DNA of 64,000 nt from Streptomyces coacervatus (GCF_029223485.1 NZ_JARHTP010000006.1:434001-498000); one strand, 5' to 3'. Shown: positions 17,338 through 26,132, counted from the stretch's first letter. Made by a program: numbers and translations. Notes: generated by a model from the letters alone, not told the origin.

Positions 17338-17754
17338 ATGCTCGATCCCGTCATCGACGCCGACGGCGCCCCCTTCTGGGGCTACGCCCGCCAGGGCGAA
17401 CTCCACATCCAGGCCTGCACCGACTGCGGCGAACTCCGCTTCCCGCCCCGCCCCTGCTGCCCGCACTGCCAGTCCTTCGACAGCGAGTGGCGCGCGGTCT
17501 CCGGCCACGGCCGCATCTGGTCCTACGTCGTCCCCCACCCCCCACTCCTCCCCGCCTACGCGGACCAGGCCCCGTACAACGTGATCGTCGTCGAACTCAC
17601 CGAGGCCCCCCGCATCCGCCTCGTCGGCAACCTGGTCACGGAAGCCGGAGCCCGCCTGGACTCCGTCCCCCCGGAGCGCCTCCGCATCGGTGCGAAGGTG
17701 CAGGTCGTCTTCACCGAGGACGGGCTGCCGCAGTGGGTCCTGGAGCGCCCGTGA
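17338..17754 (+). CDS. Zn-ribbon OB-fold (DUF35) partner protein
   Basis: A 138-residue protein with a rubredoxin-like Cys4 zinc ribbon (CTDCGELRFPPRPCCPHC, about residues 27-44) followed by an OB fold (GRIWSYVVPHPP onward). Such proteins form complexes with thiolase-fold aldolases or acyl-CoA hydratases and bind the CoA ester. It lies 3 bases after the Ltp2-like gene with GAGGAG upstream, so the pair is probably one complex. The stop overlaps the GTG start of the crotonase gene. A second DUF35 gene at 38501-38887 is paired with DoxX instead. Confidence 0.9.
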   Translation: MLDPVIDADGAPFWGYARQGELHIQACTDCGELRFPPRPCCPHCQSFDSEWRAVSGHGRIWSYVVPHPPLLPAYADQAPYNVIVVELTEAPRIRLVGNLVTEAGARLDSVPPERLRIGAKVQVVFTEDGLPQWVLERP

Positions 17755-18521
17755 ACGTAAAGATGCTCGCCGACAAGGACACCGGCGTCGCCGTCGTCAC
17801 CCTCGACCGGCCCGAGCGCCTCAACGCCATCGACCTCGCCATGCGTGACGAACTCCGTTCGATCTGGCGGGAGTTACGCTTCGACGACTCCGTCCGGGCC
17901 GTCGTCCTGACCGGCGCCGGCGAGCGCGCCTTCTGCACCGGCCTCGACCGGGATGCGGAGGTCCGGCAGCCCAACTCCCCCTACATGGCGGACGATCCGC
18001 TGCTGCGCGTCGGCCCCAAGTCCAACGACCTCTGGAAGCCGGTGATCGCCGCGGTGCGCGGCATGGCCTGCGGAGGCGCCTTCTACCTCCTCGGCGAGTC
18101 GGACTTCCTCGTCGCCGACACCACCGCCGCCTTCTTCGACCCGCACACCACCTACGGCATGGTCAGCGCGTACGAGTCGGTGCTCATGGCACAACGGATG
18201 CCGTACGGCGAAGCGGCCCGCATGATGCTCATGGGGACGGCGGAGCGCATCTCCGCCCAGCGGGCCTACGACATCGGCCTCGTCTCCGAACTCACCGAGC
18301 CCGGCGGGGCGTTGGCGGCCGCCGAGCAGTGCGCTGCCGTCATCGCCGGGTATCCGCCGGAGGGTGTCCAGGGGACCGTGCGGGCGCTGTGGGCGGCGAG
18401 GGAGAGCGCCGTCGCCGCCGGGTTCGCGCAGGCGGGCCACCTGGTCTCGCTCGGGAACCTCCCGGACGAGCGGCAGGCGGAGCTGTTCGCGGGGCGGCGG
18501 GCGTCGTTCCGAACGCGGTGA
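17751..18521 (+). CDS. enoyl-CoA hydratase/isomerase family protein
   Basis: A 256-residue crotonase-fold protein. Typical landmarks are VVTLDRPERLNAIDLAMRDEL, the first oxyanion segment AFCTGLD at about residue 62, the second RGMACGGAFYLLGESDFLVA at about 103-122, and the C-terminal helical tail. One position often occupied by a catalytic Glu (E144 in rat hydratase) reads TTYGMVSAYES here, so the reaction could be hydration, isomerisation, hydrolysis or C-C cleavage. The GTG start overlaps the DUF35 stop (GTGA), making a three-gene coupled operon. Confidence 0.88.
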   Translation: MNVKMLADKDTGVAVVTLDRPERLNAIDLAMRDELRSIWRELRFDDSVRAVVLTGAGERAFCTGLDRDAEVRQPNSPYMADDPLLRVGPKSNDLWKPVIAAVRGMACGGAFYLLGESDFLVADTTAAFFDPHTTYGMVSAYESVLMAQRMPYGEAARMMLMGTAERISAQRAYDIGLVSELTEPGGALAAAEQCAAVIAGYPPEGVQGTVRALWAARESAVAAGFAQAGHLVSLGNLPDERQAELFAGRRASFRTR

Positions 18522-18540
18522 GCACCGGAGGGGCTGATTT

Positions 18541-18640
18541 TCTTTCAGCCCGTCCGGCGTTTGAGGACGAGGCCGTTCAGGCCGATGCGGGGGTCTGGGG
18601 GCGGCAGCCCCCAGGGACGGGACGGGTAGGGGCGGCGGGG
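18541..18640 (+). repeat. dispersed Streptomyces 3' intergenic repeat with terminator hairpin
   Basis: This contains CCCGTCCGGCGTTTGAGGAC and then GGGGTCTGGGGGCGGCAGCC, a pair of blocks that I recall from the ends of many Streptomyces genes. The hairpin at 18595-18614 has an 8-base perfect stem with a GGCA loop. It lies between convergent genes (crotonase and afsK) and probably terminates both. Only one copy occurs in this window. Confidence 0.75.
18595..18614. terminator. hairpin terminator inside the 3' intergenic repeat
   Basis: CTGGGGGC, loop GGCA, GCCCCCAG: a perfect 8-base stem between the convergent crotonase operon and afsK. Confidence 0.7.
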
Positions 18641-18764
18641 GCGAAGAACATCCCGTGACCCGGACCGCGTGGCGACCACCGCGCACCCGGCGTAGCGTCT
18701 AGGTGGGACGGCCGCCGTCCACACCCTTCCGTGACTCGGTACGACGGCCGTCACCAGCAAGAAC

Positions 18765-21125
18765 TCATGCGGTCCGGGCGGTTCCCGTCCCCTTCTCCGC
18801 GTCCAGGGCGTACACGCACCGGTCCTTGCTGCACGCGTACACGACGCCGTCCTTGACCACCGGCGACCCGGTGATCTCACCGCCGGTCGCGAGCTTCCAC
18901 CTCAGCCGGCCGTCGTCGGCCTTCAGGGTGTACAGCAGGTGGTCGGTGGAGCCGAAGTGGATACGGCCCTCGGCCACCGCGGGCGCGCCGACGATGTCGC
19001 CGCCCGCCTGGAAGCGCCACTTGGGCGTGCCGGTGACCGCGTCCAGGGTGTACAGCCCCTTGCCGCTGCCGACGTGGACGTGCCCGGCGGCCACCAGTAC
19101 CGGATCGATCGACGCCCGGGACTCGGTGGCGATGCGCCAGCGGTCGCGGCCGTCGGTGGCGTCGAGGGCGTAGACCGTGCCGAGGTAGTCGACCAGGTAG
19201 ATGCCGCCGCCGGTGACCGCGGGGCCGGGTGCGAAGGTGGGCGGACAGAGGAAGACCGCGGGGGCCTCGAAGTGCCACTTCACATGGCCGCTCGCCACGT
19301 CGATCGCCAGGACCCGGGTGCCGGCGGAGACGTACACGTATCCGTCCGGCGCATGCGTCACCCGTACCGGCACTCCGCCGCAGGAGGCGGCGTCGCCAAT
19401 CGGGTAGGACCAGCGCTCCTTGCCCGTGCGGGCGTCCAGGGCGCGCAGCCGGGCGTCCTGCCAGACGTACACGGTGCCCTCGTGGACGGCGGGCCCGGCC
19501 TCGGGGGACTCGAAGTCGGTCTGGGCGCCGGTGAGTTCCCACAGCTTCTGGCCGCCCGAGGCCTCCCAGGCCTGGACGCCGCCGCCGCGCGTGCCGGTGA
19601 CGACCGTGCCCCGGTCGGCCTTGAGGGAGTACACCCAGGCGTCCGTCTGCAGCCGCCACAGGTCGGCGCCTTCACGGGCCTCCAGGGCGAACAGGGTCGG
19701 CCCGTCGGAGGCGTGGATACGGCCGTCGGCGACCGCCATCGACCAGGCCACGTCCCGCGTCTTGAAGCGTCGGCGGCCGGTGGCCACGTCCAGGGCGTGC
19801 ACCTCGAAGGAGGTGACGTAGACGAGGTCGCCGGAGACCGACGGGGTGCCCCACACGTCGTTCGACATGCGGAAACGCCAGGGGCGCCAGCCTGCCGCGG
19901 CCTCCGGGGGCGCGGGTAGCGACGACGGTACGACAGGGCCCACGGCAGGGTCTGCGCCGTTGACGCCGGGGCGCGGCTTGGACCAGGAGGCGGCCAGGGC
20001 GGCCTCCGGAGGGGGCGCCTTCACGGCGGCGGCGCGGACGTCGGAGACCCGCGGTCCGGGCCCGATGGGCACCTGGGCGCCGGCGAGGCGGACGGGGCCG
20101 GTGTCGGGGGCGCCGACGGACACGGGGGACGACGGTACGACGGGGTCGTGCGAGGGCGGGGGCGGGAGAGGCGCGGGTCGCGCACCGCCTCCGCTGCGGC
20201 CGCCACCCTGGCCCGGTTTCGCCGCCGGACGGCCGTTGCGGCGCGCCTCGATCAGGCTCACCGCGCGCTCGGGCAGCCACGCCGAGGCCGTACCGCTGTC
20301 GTCGGAGCCGGAGCCGAAGAGGTGCGGGGCCAGCTGGGCCTGGAGGTCGGCGGGGTTGGGGCGGCCCGTCGCCTCCATCTGCATGAGGGACTCGATCAGC
20401 GGGCGCAGCTCTTCCGGCAGGCCCTCCAGGTCCGGGCCCTCACGCAGCAGCATGAAGACGGTCTCGACCGGGTTGGCGCCGTGGAAGGGCGGGTGCCCGG
20501 TCGCGGCGAAGACGAGCATCGAACCGAGCGAGAAGACATCGCTCGCGCCGGTCACGGACCGCGAGTCCTTCGCCTGCTCCGGCGACATATAGGCGGGCGT
20601 ACCCACCGCCACATTCGTCATCGTCAAACGCGTGTTCGAAACACCGGAGGCGATACCGAAGTCGATCACCCGGGGGCCGTCCTCGACGACGAGGACGTTC
20701 GACGGCTTGAGGTCGCGGTGGACGAGTCCGGCGCCGTGGATGGACTGCAGCGCCTCCGCGACACCCGCCGCGAGCCAGCGCACCGCCTGGGCCGGGAGCG
20801 GCCCGCACTCGTTCACTATCTCTTCGAGGGAGGGCGCGGGGACGTACGCGGTGGCCAGCCACGGCACGGCGGCGCGTGCGTCGGCGTCGACCACGGCCGC
20901 CGTGTAGAAGCCGGAGACCGCCCGTGCGGCCTCGACCTCGCGCGAGAAGCGGACGCGGAACAGCTGGTCCTCGGCGAGTTCCGTACGGACCGTCTTGATC
21001 GCCACCCGCCGCCCGGACGCCGAGCGCGCGAGATAGACCAGCCCCATGCCGCCGGCACCGAGCCGCCCCAGCACCTCGAACGGCCCGATACGCCGCGGAT
21101 CGTGCTGTGTCAGCTGATCCACCAC
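18765..21125 (-). CDS. afsK: AfsK, Ser/Thr protein kinase with PQQ-type propeller
   Basis: Membrane-associated Ser/Thr kinase that phosphorylates AfsR, about 786 residues. The N-terminal Hanks kinase domain (about 14-275) shows GRLGAGGMG, Lys44 in VAIKTV, HRDLKPSN at 136-143, DFG at 155-157 and MSPEQ at 180-184. Thr168, reported as the self-activating autophosphorylation site of S. coelicolor AfsK, falls in RLTMTN at the same number. A Pro/Ala-rich linker (about 290-400) leads to repeated PQQ-like strands such as GRRRFKTRDVAWSMAVADG up to the C-terminus. GTG 21125 was chosen because GGAGGTGG lies 7 bases upstream and it starts VVDQLTQHDPRRIG as the known protein does. afsR-afsS lie beyond the inserted catabolic block. 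Confidence 0.94.
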   Translation of the reverse strand: MVDQLTQHDPRRIGPFEVLGRLGAGGMGLVYLARSASGRRVAIKTVRTELAEDQLFRVRFSREVEAARAVSGFYTAAVVDADARAAVPWLATAYVPAPSLEEIVNECGPLPAQAVRWLAAGVAEALQSIHGAGLVHRDLKPSNVLVVEDGPRVIDFGIASGVSNTRLTMTNVAVGTPAYMSPEQAKDSRSVTGASDVFSLGSMLVFAATGHPPFHGANPVETVFMLLREGPDLEGLPEELRPLIESLMQMEATGRPNPADLQAQLAPHLFGSGSDDSGTASAWLPERAVSLIEARRNGRPAAKPGQGGGRSGGGARPAPLPPPPSHDPVVPSSPVSVGAPDTGPVRLAGAQVPIGPGPRVSDVRAAAVKAPPPEAALAASWSKPRPGVNGADPAVGPVVPSSLPAPPEAAAGWRPWRFRMSNDVWGTPSVSGDLVYVTSFEVHALDVATGRRRFKTRDVAWSMAVADGRIHASDGPTLFALEAREGADLWRLQTDAWVYSLKADRGTVVTGTRGGGVQAWEASGGQKLWELTGAQTDFESPEAGPAVHEGTVYVWQDARLRALDARTGKERWSYPIGDAASCGGVPVRVTHAPDGYVYVSAGTRVLAIDVASGHVKWHFEAPAVFLCPPTFAPGPAVTGGGIYLVDYLGTVYALDATDGRDRWRIATESRASIDPVLVAAGHVHVGSGKGLYTLDAVTGTPKWRFQAGGDIVGAPAVAEGRIHFGSTDHLLYTLKADDGRLRWKLATGGEITGSPVVKDGVVYACSKDRCVYALDAEKGTGTARTA

Positions 21126-21335
21126 TTGCCTGCCACCTCCCCGTACGGGCCGCGCCGGCCACATCTCTACGCGACCCCGTGCAGCGTCTCACCACCGCAC
21201 CGCCATGGCGGCACGCACCCCGATTCTTCCTGTCCGGGGCACTGGTTGCGAACCCGGGACCGAGTCAGGATGTCTCACCGCAAAACGGTACGTTTCACGC
21301 CTAGGTCTGTTTCAGTCGGTCTTTCATTCGGTCGT

Positions 21336-22091
21336 TCAGTCGGTCTTCTTCAACCGATTCAATCGTTCCAGCACCGCGAACGACGCCCCCTGATTGTCGG
21401 TGACGAGAGCCACCTTTCCGTACGACGTCTCGAATGGTGGCGCCTGGATCCGACCGCCGAGACGTCCCACCGTCCCGAGTACGGCCTCACAGTCCTCGAC
21501 GCCGAAGTGAACCAGGAAATGCGGCGGCATCTCGGCCGGGAAGACGTCCGAGACGGCCGCCCGCCCGAAGTCGGGCCTGGCGTCCGGCCCGAACAGGGCG
21601 TCGTGGAAGAGCTCGCCGTAGAACATGTTGGCGACCTCGACATCGCGGGCGTACAGCTCGGCCCAGACGAAGGTGCCGGGCTCGTGCCGTTTGCCGAAGC
21701 CGGGGTGGCTGCCCGGCTCCCAGAGGCCGAAGACGGCGCCCTCGGGGTCGGTGACCAGCGCGGTCGTGCCCAGCTCCGCGACGGGCGTGGGCGCCGTGAC
21801 GACCTGCCCGCCGGCCGCCCAGATCCGGTCGGCCAGCGCCTCGGCGTCCGGCGTCGCGAAGTACACGGTCCATACGGTGGGCAGCCGCCCGTCCGTCTTG
21901 CGTGCGAGCGCGGCGACGGGCTCCCCTTCGCGCCGGGCCCACACGGAGCCGCCGGGCGTCTCCGACCGGTCCTCGAAGGTCCACCCGAAGAGCTCACCGT
22001 AGAACCGCTTGCCCGCCTCCACGTCGGGAAGCTGCGCGTCCACCCAGCAGGGGACGCCCTCTCCGTACGCGGATGCCCTGTTTTCGGCCAT
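21336..22091 (-). CDS. VOC-family (glyoxalase-like) two-domain protein
   Basis: A 251-residue protein with two tandem vicinal-oxygen-chelate modules: residues 14-125 (PCWVDAQLPDVEAGKRFYGELFGW to GLWEPG) and 140-245 (FVWAELYARDVEVANMFYGELF to FAVLERLN). Such proteins fold as glyoxalase, dioxygenase or antibiotic-binding domains. No full metal-ligand set is obvious, so a binding or hydroxylase-like role is possible. It lies upstream of afsK in the same direction, separated by about 210 bases. Confidence 0.85.
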   Translation of the reverse strand: MAENRASAYGEGVPCWVDAQLPDVEAGKRFYGELFGWTFEDRSETPGGSVWARREGEPVAALARKTDGRLPTVWTVYFATPDAEALADRIWAAGGQVVTAPTPVAELGTTALVTDPEGAVFGLWEPGSHPGFGKRHEPGTFVWAELYARDVEVANMFYGELFHDALFGPDARPDFGRAAVSDVFPAEMPPHFLVHFGVEDCEAVLGTVGRLGGRIQAPPFETSYGKVALVTDNQGASFAVLERLNRLKKTD

Positions 22092-22214
22092 AGCGCCAAA
22101 CTAACGGCGACTCACGCACCCCGCAGGACCAGGCACACCTGCCTCTCCCCACTCATGCACCCCATTTGCAGTCGGCCGAATCGCGCTCCGATCACCCCTC
22201 GGTAAGCTGACGAC

Positions 22215-22862
22215 ATGACAGGACAAGTGCGTACCGTCGACGGCCGCGTGGCCGGTCGGCGTGGGCAGGCGACCCGGCAGAAGCTGCTCGACTGCCTAAG
22301 CGAGATGCTCAGCTCCTCCCCCTACCGGGACGTCAAAGTCATCGATGTCGCCCGGAAAGCGGGCACTTCGCCCGCGACCTTCTACCAGTACTTCCCGGAC
22401 GTCGAGGGCGCCGTCCTGGAGATCGCCGAGCAAATGGCCACCGAGGGCGGCCAGTTGACCGCCCTCCTTGAGGGCCGCTCCTGGGTCGGCAAGGCCGGCT
22501 GGCAGACCTCGCAGGAACTCGTGGACGGTTTCCTGGAGTTCTGGCGCAAGAATGACGCGATTCTGCGCGTCGTCGACCTCGGTGCGGCCGAGGGCGACAA
22601 GCGCTTCTACAAGATCCGAATGAAGATCCTCAACTCGGTGAACAACTCCCTCACCGACTCGATCACCGAACTGCAGTCCAAGGGCAGGGTCGACAAGGAC
22701 GTGAACCCGGCGGCGGTCGCCGGTTCGCTGGTCGCAATGCTTGCGGCCGTCGCCTCGCACCAGAAGGGCTTCCAGACATGGGGCGTCAAGCAGGCTGAAC
22801 TCAAGCCGAATCTGGCGCTGTTGGTGCACCTGGGCGTCACGGGCAAGAAGCCGACGAAGTAG
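22215..22862 (+). CDS. TetR-family transcriptional regulator
   Basis: A 215-residue one-component repressor or activator. The helix-turn-helix covers about residues 20-66 (QATRQKLLDCLSEML to GTSPATFYQYFPDVEGAVLEIA), followed by an all-helical ligand domain. It is the only TetR gene in the window and is divergent from the VOC gene. TetR proteins bind palindromes of the size of the CTGACG-N3-CGTCAG sites, which makes it a candidate for that regulon, though no full palindrome lies before its own gene. From memory, the TetR gene beside S. coelicolor afsK (SCO4421) has been linked to antibiotic production and differentiation. Confidence 0.9.
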   Translation: MTGQVRTVDGRVAGRRGQATRQKLLDCLSEMLSSSPYRDVKVIDVARKAGTSPATFYQYFPDVEGAVLEIAEQMATEGGQLTALLEGRSWVGKAGWQTSQELVDGFLEFWRKNDAILRVVDLGAAEGDKRFYKIRMKILNSVNNSLTDSITELQSKGRVDKDVNPAAVAGSLVAMLAAVASHQKGFQTWGVKQAELKPNLALLVHLGVTGKKPTK

Positions 22863-22896
22863 CGCATCTCTTTTTTCCAGGCCCAAGTCCTGTCTG

Positions 22897-22933
22897 GCAG
22901 GCGGTGGTTCACCCGAGGTGAGCCGCCGCCTGC
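22897..22933. terminator. bidirectional terminator between tetR and Lrp gene
   Basis: GCAGGCGGTGGTTCAC pairs, with two mismatched positions, with GTGAGCCGCCGCCTGC around a CCGAG loop. It sits between convergent stops. Confidence 0.75.
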
Positions 22934-22937
22934 TGCG

Positions 22938-23390
22938 CTATGCGGGCAGCGGACGGTCCCGCACCACATGCTTCATCACCAGCGTCGAGGTCAGCCGCTG
23001 GACCCCGGGCAGCGTCGCCAGCCGCTCGTCGTACAGCCGCTGAAAGGCGGCGAGGTCGGCGGTGGCCACCCGCAGCAGATAGTCGGGCTCGCCGAACAGC
23101 CGTTGCGCGTCCAGGACATGGGGGATGTCCGCGAGCGCCCGCTCGAACTCGGCGACCGTGTCCCGGTCCTCCTGCCGCATGGACACAAAGACCAGCGCCT
23201 CGAAGGTCAGCCCCACGGCGGCCGGCTCCACCACCGCCCGGTAGCCGCTGATCGCCCCCGCCCGCTCCAGTTCCCGCAGCCGCCGATGACACGGCGAGAC
23301 ACTCAGCCGCACCCGCCCGGCCAGCTCGGTCACGGTCAGCCGCCCGTCCTGCTGCAGCTCGGCAAGGATTTTTCTGTCTACGTCATCCAT
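22938..23390 (-). CDS. Lrp/AsnC-family transcriptional regulator
   Basis: A 150-residue feast/famine regulator. The winged HTH occupies residues 1-55 (MDDVDRKILAELQQDGRLT, RLSVSPCHRRLRELERAG), followed by a RAM/ligand domain (VGLTFEALVFVSMR to STLVMKHVVRDRPLP). The ATG before DDVDRK gives the canonical family start; the longer frame adds basic residues unlike the family. It is divergent from a LysE-type exporter with 82 bases between starts, the standard arrangement in which an Lrp protein senses an amino acid and controls its efflux. Confidence 0.92.
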   Translation of the reverse strand: MDDVDRKILAELQQDGRLTVTELAGRVRLSVSPCHRRLRELERAGAISGYRAVVEPAAVGLTFEALVFVSMRQEDRDTVAEFERALADIPHVLDAQRLFGEPDYLLRVATADLAAFQRLYDERLATLPGVQRLTSTLVMKHVVRDRPLPA

Positions 23391-23472
23391 GGGGTGGATC
23401 TTTTCACGGATGCGGCGATTCTGAGCAAACTTCGACAACACCTTCGACGCATTCACGCCTAATGTCGCTCAC

Positions 23473-24093
23473 ATGGACACCGGACTGCTGCTTTCCTTCC
23501 TCGCCCTCGACCTCCTGCTGGTGTGCGTACCGGGTGCCGACTGGGCGTATGCGATCTCGGCGGGTCTGCGCGGTCGCTCCGTCGGGTGGGCGGTGGGCGG
23601 TCTGGTCGCCGGGTACGCACTGCACACGGTGCTGGCGGTGGCGGGGCTCGCGGTCCTGGTGGCGGGCGAGCCGCGGCTGCTGACCGCGCTGACGGTGGCG
23701 GGGGCCGGGTATCTGGTGTGGCTGGGGTGGGGGGTGCTGCGCAGCCCTGCGGTGCCGGGGGCGGGGGACGAGGCGGCGGACACCTCCCGCGCCCGCGTCT
23801 TCCTGCGCGGCGCGACGATCAGCGGTCTGAACCCCAAGGGCCTGCTGCTCTACCTCTCCCTGCTCCCCCAGTTCCTGACCACCCACGGCGGCCTGCCCGT
23901 CCCCGTCCAGACCGCCACCCTCGGCCTGCTCCACATGGCTTGCTGCGCCGCCGTCTACCTCACGGTCGGCCTCGGAGCCCGGGCCGTCCTGGGCGCCCGC
24001 CCGTCCGCGGCCCGCGCGGTGACGCGCACGTCGGGGGCGGCGATGCTGGGGATCGGGGCGTTTTTGCTGGTGCAGCGGTTGGCGACGATGTAG
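23473..24093 (+). CDS. LysE-family amino-acid/metabolite exporter
   Basis: A 206-residue inner-membrane transporter with about six hydrophobic segments. The family signature appears as LLVCVPGADWAYAISAGLRGR (broken at Val-Pro-Gly, about residues 15-35) and again as GATISGLNPKGLLLYLSLLPQF (about 113-134). These exporters move amino acids or homoserine-lactone-like compounds outward using the proton gradient. It is divergent from the Lrp/AsnC gene, which probably regulates it. The substrate cannot be told from sequence. Confidence 0.9.
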   Translation: MDTGLLLSFLALDLLLVCVPGADWAYAISAGLRGRSVGWAVGGLVAGYALHTVLAVAGLAVLVAGEPRLLTALTVAGAGYLVWLGWGVLRSPAVPGAGDEAADTSRARVFLRGATISGLNPKGLLLYLSLLPQFLTTHGGLPVPVQTATLGLLHMACCAAVYLTVGLGARAVLGARPSAARAVTRTSGAAMLGIGAFLLVQRLATM

Positions 24094-24182
24094 GTCGTCG
24101 ACGGCCCTTTGAACGCTCTGCGCCCGGTTTACGTACGTATGGGCACGTACTCTGCACATGCCTCATGAGAGGAGAGGCGATC

Positions 24183-24461
24183 ATGAAGCTTCTGAAGCGT
24201 GCGGCTGTAGCTGTGGCGTCGGTGGCGCTGATGACGGGGGCCGCGGGGATCGCGGCGGGGCCTGCCTTTGCGGGCCAGCCGAACCAGTCCTGCGAGGACC
24301 AGCCGACCCGCCCCGGACACGCCGCGTCGGCCCCCGGCTCCGCCTTCAACCCCGACGGAACCGCCGGCACCCACTACGCCGGCGAGCAGCCCCAGAACTC
24401 CAAGAACCCCAATTCGGTCTCCCAGTACGACGTGGCCTGCTTCCAGGTCTCGACCCACTGA
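24183..24461 (+). CDS. small secreted protein of unknown function
   Basis: A 92-residue protein with a clear Sec signal peptide (MKLLKRA, hydrophobic core, AGPAFA cleavage at about residue 30). The mature part of about 62 residues is hydrophilic, rich in Gly, Asn and Pro, and has two cysteines (SCEDQ and VACFQ) that could form one disulfide. Motifs GSAFNPDGTAGTHYAGEQ and NSKNPNSVSQYDVACFQ look conserved rather than random. The start has AGGAGAGG about 5 bases upstream. A TACGTACGTA palindrome lies in the upstream region. I do not know a function. Confidence 0.85.
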   Translation: MKLLKRAAVAVASVALMTGAAGIAAGPAFAGQPNQSCEDQPTRPGHAASAPGSAFNPDGTAGTHYAGEQPQNSKNPNSVSQYDVACFQVSTH

Positions 24462-24468
24462 GGCCGAC

Positions 24469-24939
24469 TTACCTCCGCACAATCCTGAACAGCCGTATCT
24501 CCCGCTCCACCCGAGCCTGATACGTCGCATACGGCGGCCAGAAGGCCAGCGCGGTCTTCCAGGCCGCCGCCCGTTCCTCACCCTCCAGCAGCTGGGCGTG
24601 GACAGGGATGTCCGCGCCCTTCCAGTTGATCTCGACGTCCGGGTGGGCGAGGAGGTTGTGGGTCCAGGCGGGGTGGTCGGTGCGGCCGAAGTTGGAGCCG
24701 ATGAGGAGCCAGCTGCGCCCGCCGTCCTCGGGCAGGCAGGCGATCGGCGTACGGCGGGGCAGTCCGCTCCGCGCGCCCGTCGAAGTCAGGATCACGCCCG
24801 GCAGCATCTGGGCGCTGAGCAGCACCTTTCCACGGGTGAGCCGGTGGACGGCCCGGTCGAGCGCCGGGACGACATGCGGGGCCACCTTCACGAACCCCCG
24901 CGTCGACGAAATCTTCTGCACCACCCGCACGCCGATCAC
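24469..24939 (-). CDS. DUF385 / deazaflavin-dependent nitroreductase-family protein
   Basis: A 156-residue split-barrel protein of the F420-binding Ddn-like family. The signature STGARSGLPRRTPIAC lies at about residues 53-68, followed by WLLIGSNFGRTDHPAWTHNLLAHPDVEINWKG, which is strongly typical. Its GTG start overlaps the stop of the acyl-CoA dehydrogenase gene, so it is the second gene of an operator-controlled operon. A reductase or oxidase step alongside the acyl-CoA dehydrogenase is likely; the substrate is unknown. It is longer and more typical than the family member at 2071-2469. Confidence 0.88.
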   Translation of the reverse strand: MIGVRVVQKISSTRGFVKVAPHVVPALDRAVHRLTRGKVLLSAQMLPGVILTSTGARSGLPRRTPIACLPEDGGRSWLLIGSNFGRTDHPAWTHNLLAHPDVEINWKGADIPVHAQLLEGEERAAAWKTALAFWPPYATYQARVEREIRLFRIVRR

Positions 24940-26132
24940 ACCGTCACCTCCCGGCCCTGCTCGAAAAGGTGCGCCGAGTCGGCGGCGTGCGCCCGCAGCC
25001 GGTGCACCGGACCGAAGAGCAGCTCGTCGCCAGAGGCGCGCTTGAAGTAGAGATGCGCCTCGTGTTCCCAGGTGAAACCGACGCCGCCGTGCAGCTGGAT
25101 CCCTTCTGCGGCGGCACCGCGCAGCGCCTCCAGGGCCTGCGCGAGGGCGAGCCCGCCCGCCTGCTCACCGTGCACGGTCGCCCAGGCTGCGTAGTAGGCG
25201 GCCGAACGCGCCGCCTGCACCTGGACGTACACATCGGCGAGCCGGTGCTTGACCGCCTGGAAGGAGCCGATCGCCCGCCCGAACTGCTCGCGCTGTTTTA
25301 CGTATTCGACGGTCCGTTCCAGCGCACGGTCGGCGGCCCCGACGGCTTCGCAGGCGAGAACGGCGGCGGCCGTGTCGCCGAGGGCGGAGAGGGCGGAGAG
25401 GACGTCGCCGTCTCCACTGCCGAGCAACTCGGCCTCGACATCCCGCAGTTGGAGGCGCGCCTGCGGCCGGGTCGCGTCGAGCGCGGTCTGCCGTACGCGT
25501 ACGAGCCCGGCCGCGTCCCCCGGTACGAGGAAGAGGAGGGTCCGGGACCGTGCGAACCCGCCGGTGTGCGCGGCGACCACGAGCAGCCCCGCACTGTGCC
25601 CGTCGAGCACCTGCCCGGCTTCCCCGTACAGCCGCCACCCCTCTCCCGCCCGCCTGGCCTGTACACCCCCCGCGCGCCCGCCGCCCGCCCACTCCCCGCC
25701 GTTGTCGCCAGTCAGCGTGAGGGCGGTGGCAAGTGAGGTGCCGGGTACGGCGAGGGCGGCGGTGAGGGTGCCGTCGGCGATGCGGGGCAGCAGGCGGGTG
25801 CGCTGGGCGTCGGTGCCGAGGGCGAGGATCAGGGGGGCGGCGAGGACGGCGGTCGCGAGGAAGGGGGAGGGTGCGAGGACGCGGCCCGACTCCTCGGCGG
25901 CGAGGGCGAGTTCGGTGACCGAGCAGCCGACCCCGCCGTACGCCTCCGGGAGGGCGAGTCCGGGCAGGCCGAGCCGGCCCGCGAGGGCGGTCCACAGCGC
26001 CGGGTCGTGTCCGGCGGGGGTGTCGAGGGCGGCCCGCAGCTCCTCGGGGCCGCAGTGCTTGCGGAGCAGTTCGCGCAGGGTGCGGCGGATCTCGTCCTGT
26101 TCGGCGGTGAAGCCGGTGTCCATGGCAGCCAT
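24936..26132 (-). CDS. acyl-CoA dehydrogenase
   Basis: A 398-residue FAD-dependent acyl-CoA dehydrogenase. N-terminal helix FTAEQDEIRRTLRELLRKH, LPEAYGGVGCSVTELALAAEESGR, a middle beta domain, then EYVKQREQFGRAIGSFQAVKHRLAD and LHGGVGFTWEHEAHLYFKRA near the C-terminus. The ending lacks the usual catalytic-base and FAD segment of homotetrameric enzymes, as in subunits that pair with another polypeptide (ChsE-type). Two ATGs nine bases apart are possible starts; AGAGGGGG precedes both. It is divergent from the thiolase-like gene across one operator (26159-26173) and leads into the DUF385 gene. Confidence 0.9.
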   Translation of the reverse strand: MAAMDTGFTAEQDEIRRTLRELLRKHCGPEELRAALDTPAGHDPALWTALAGRLGLPGLALPEAYGGVGCSVTELALAAEESGRVLAPSPFLATAVLAAPLILALGTDAQRTRLLPRIADGTLTAALAVPGTSLATALTLTGDNGGEWAGGGRAGGVQARRAGEGWRLYGEAGQVLDGHSAGLLVVAAHTGGFARSRTLLFLVPGDAAGLVRVRQTALDATRPQARLQLRDVEAELLGSGDGDVLSALSALGDTAAAVLACEAVGAADRALERTVEYVKQREQFGRAIGSFQAVKHRLADVYVQVQAARSAAYYAAWATVHGEQAGGLALAQALEALRGAAAEGIQLHGGVGFTWEHEAHLYFKRASGDELLFGPVHRLRAHAADSAHLFEQGREVTV

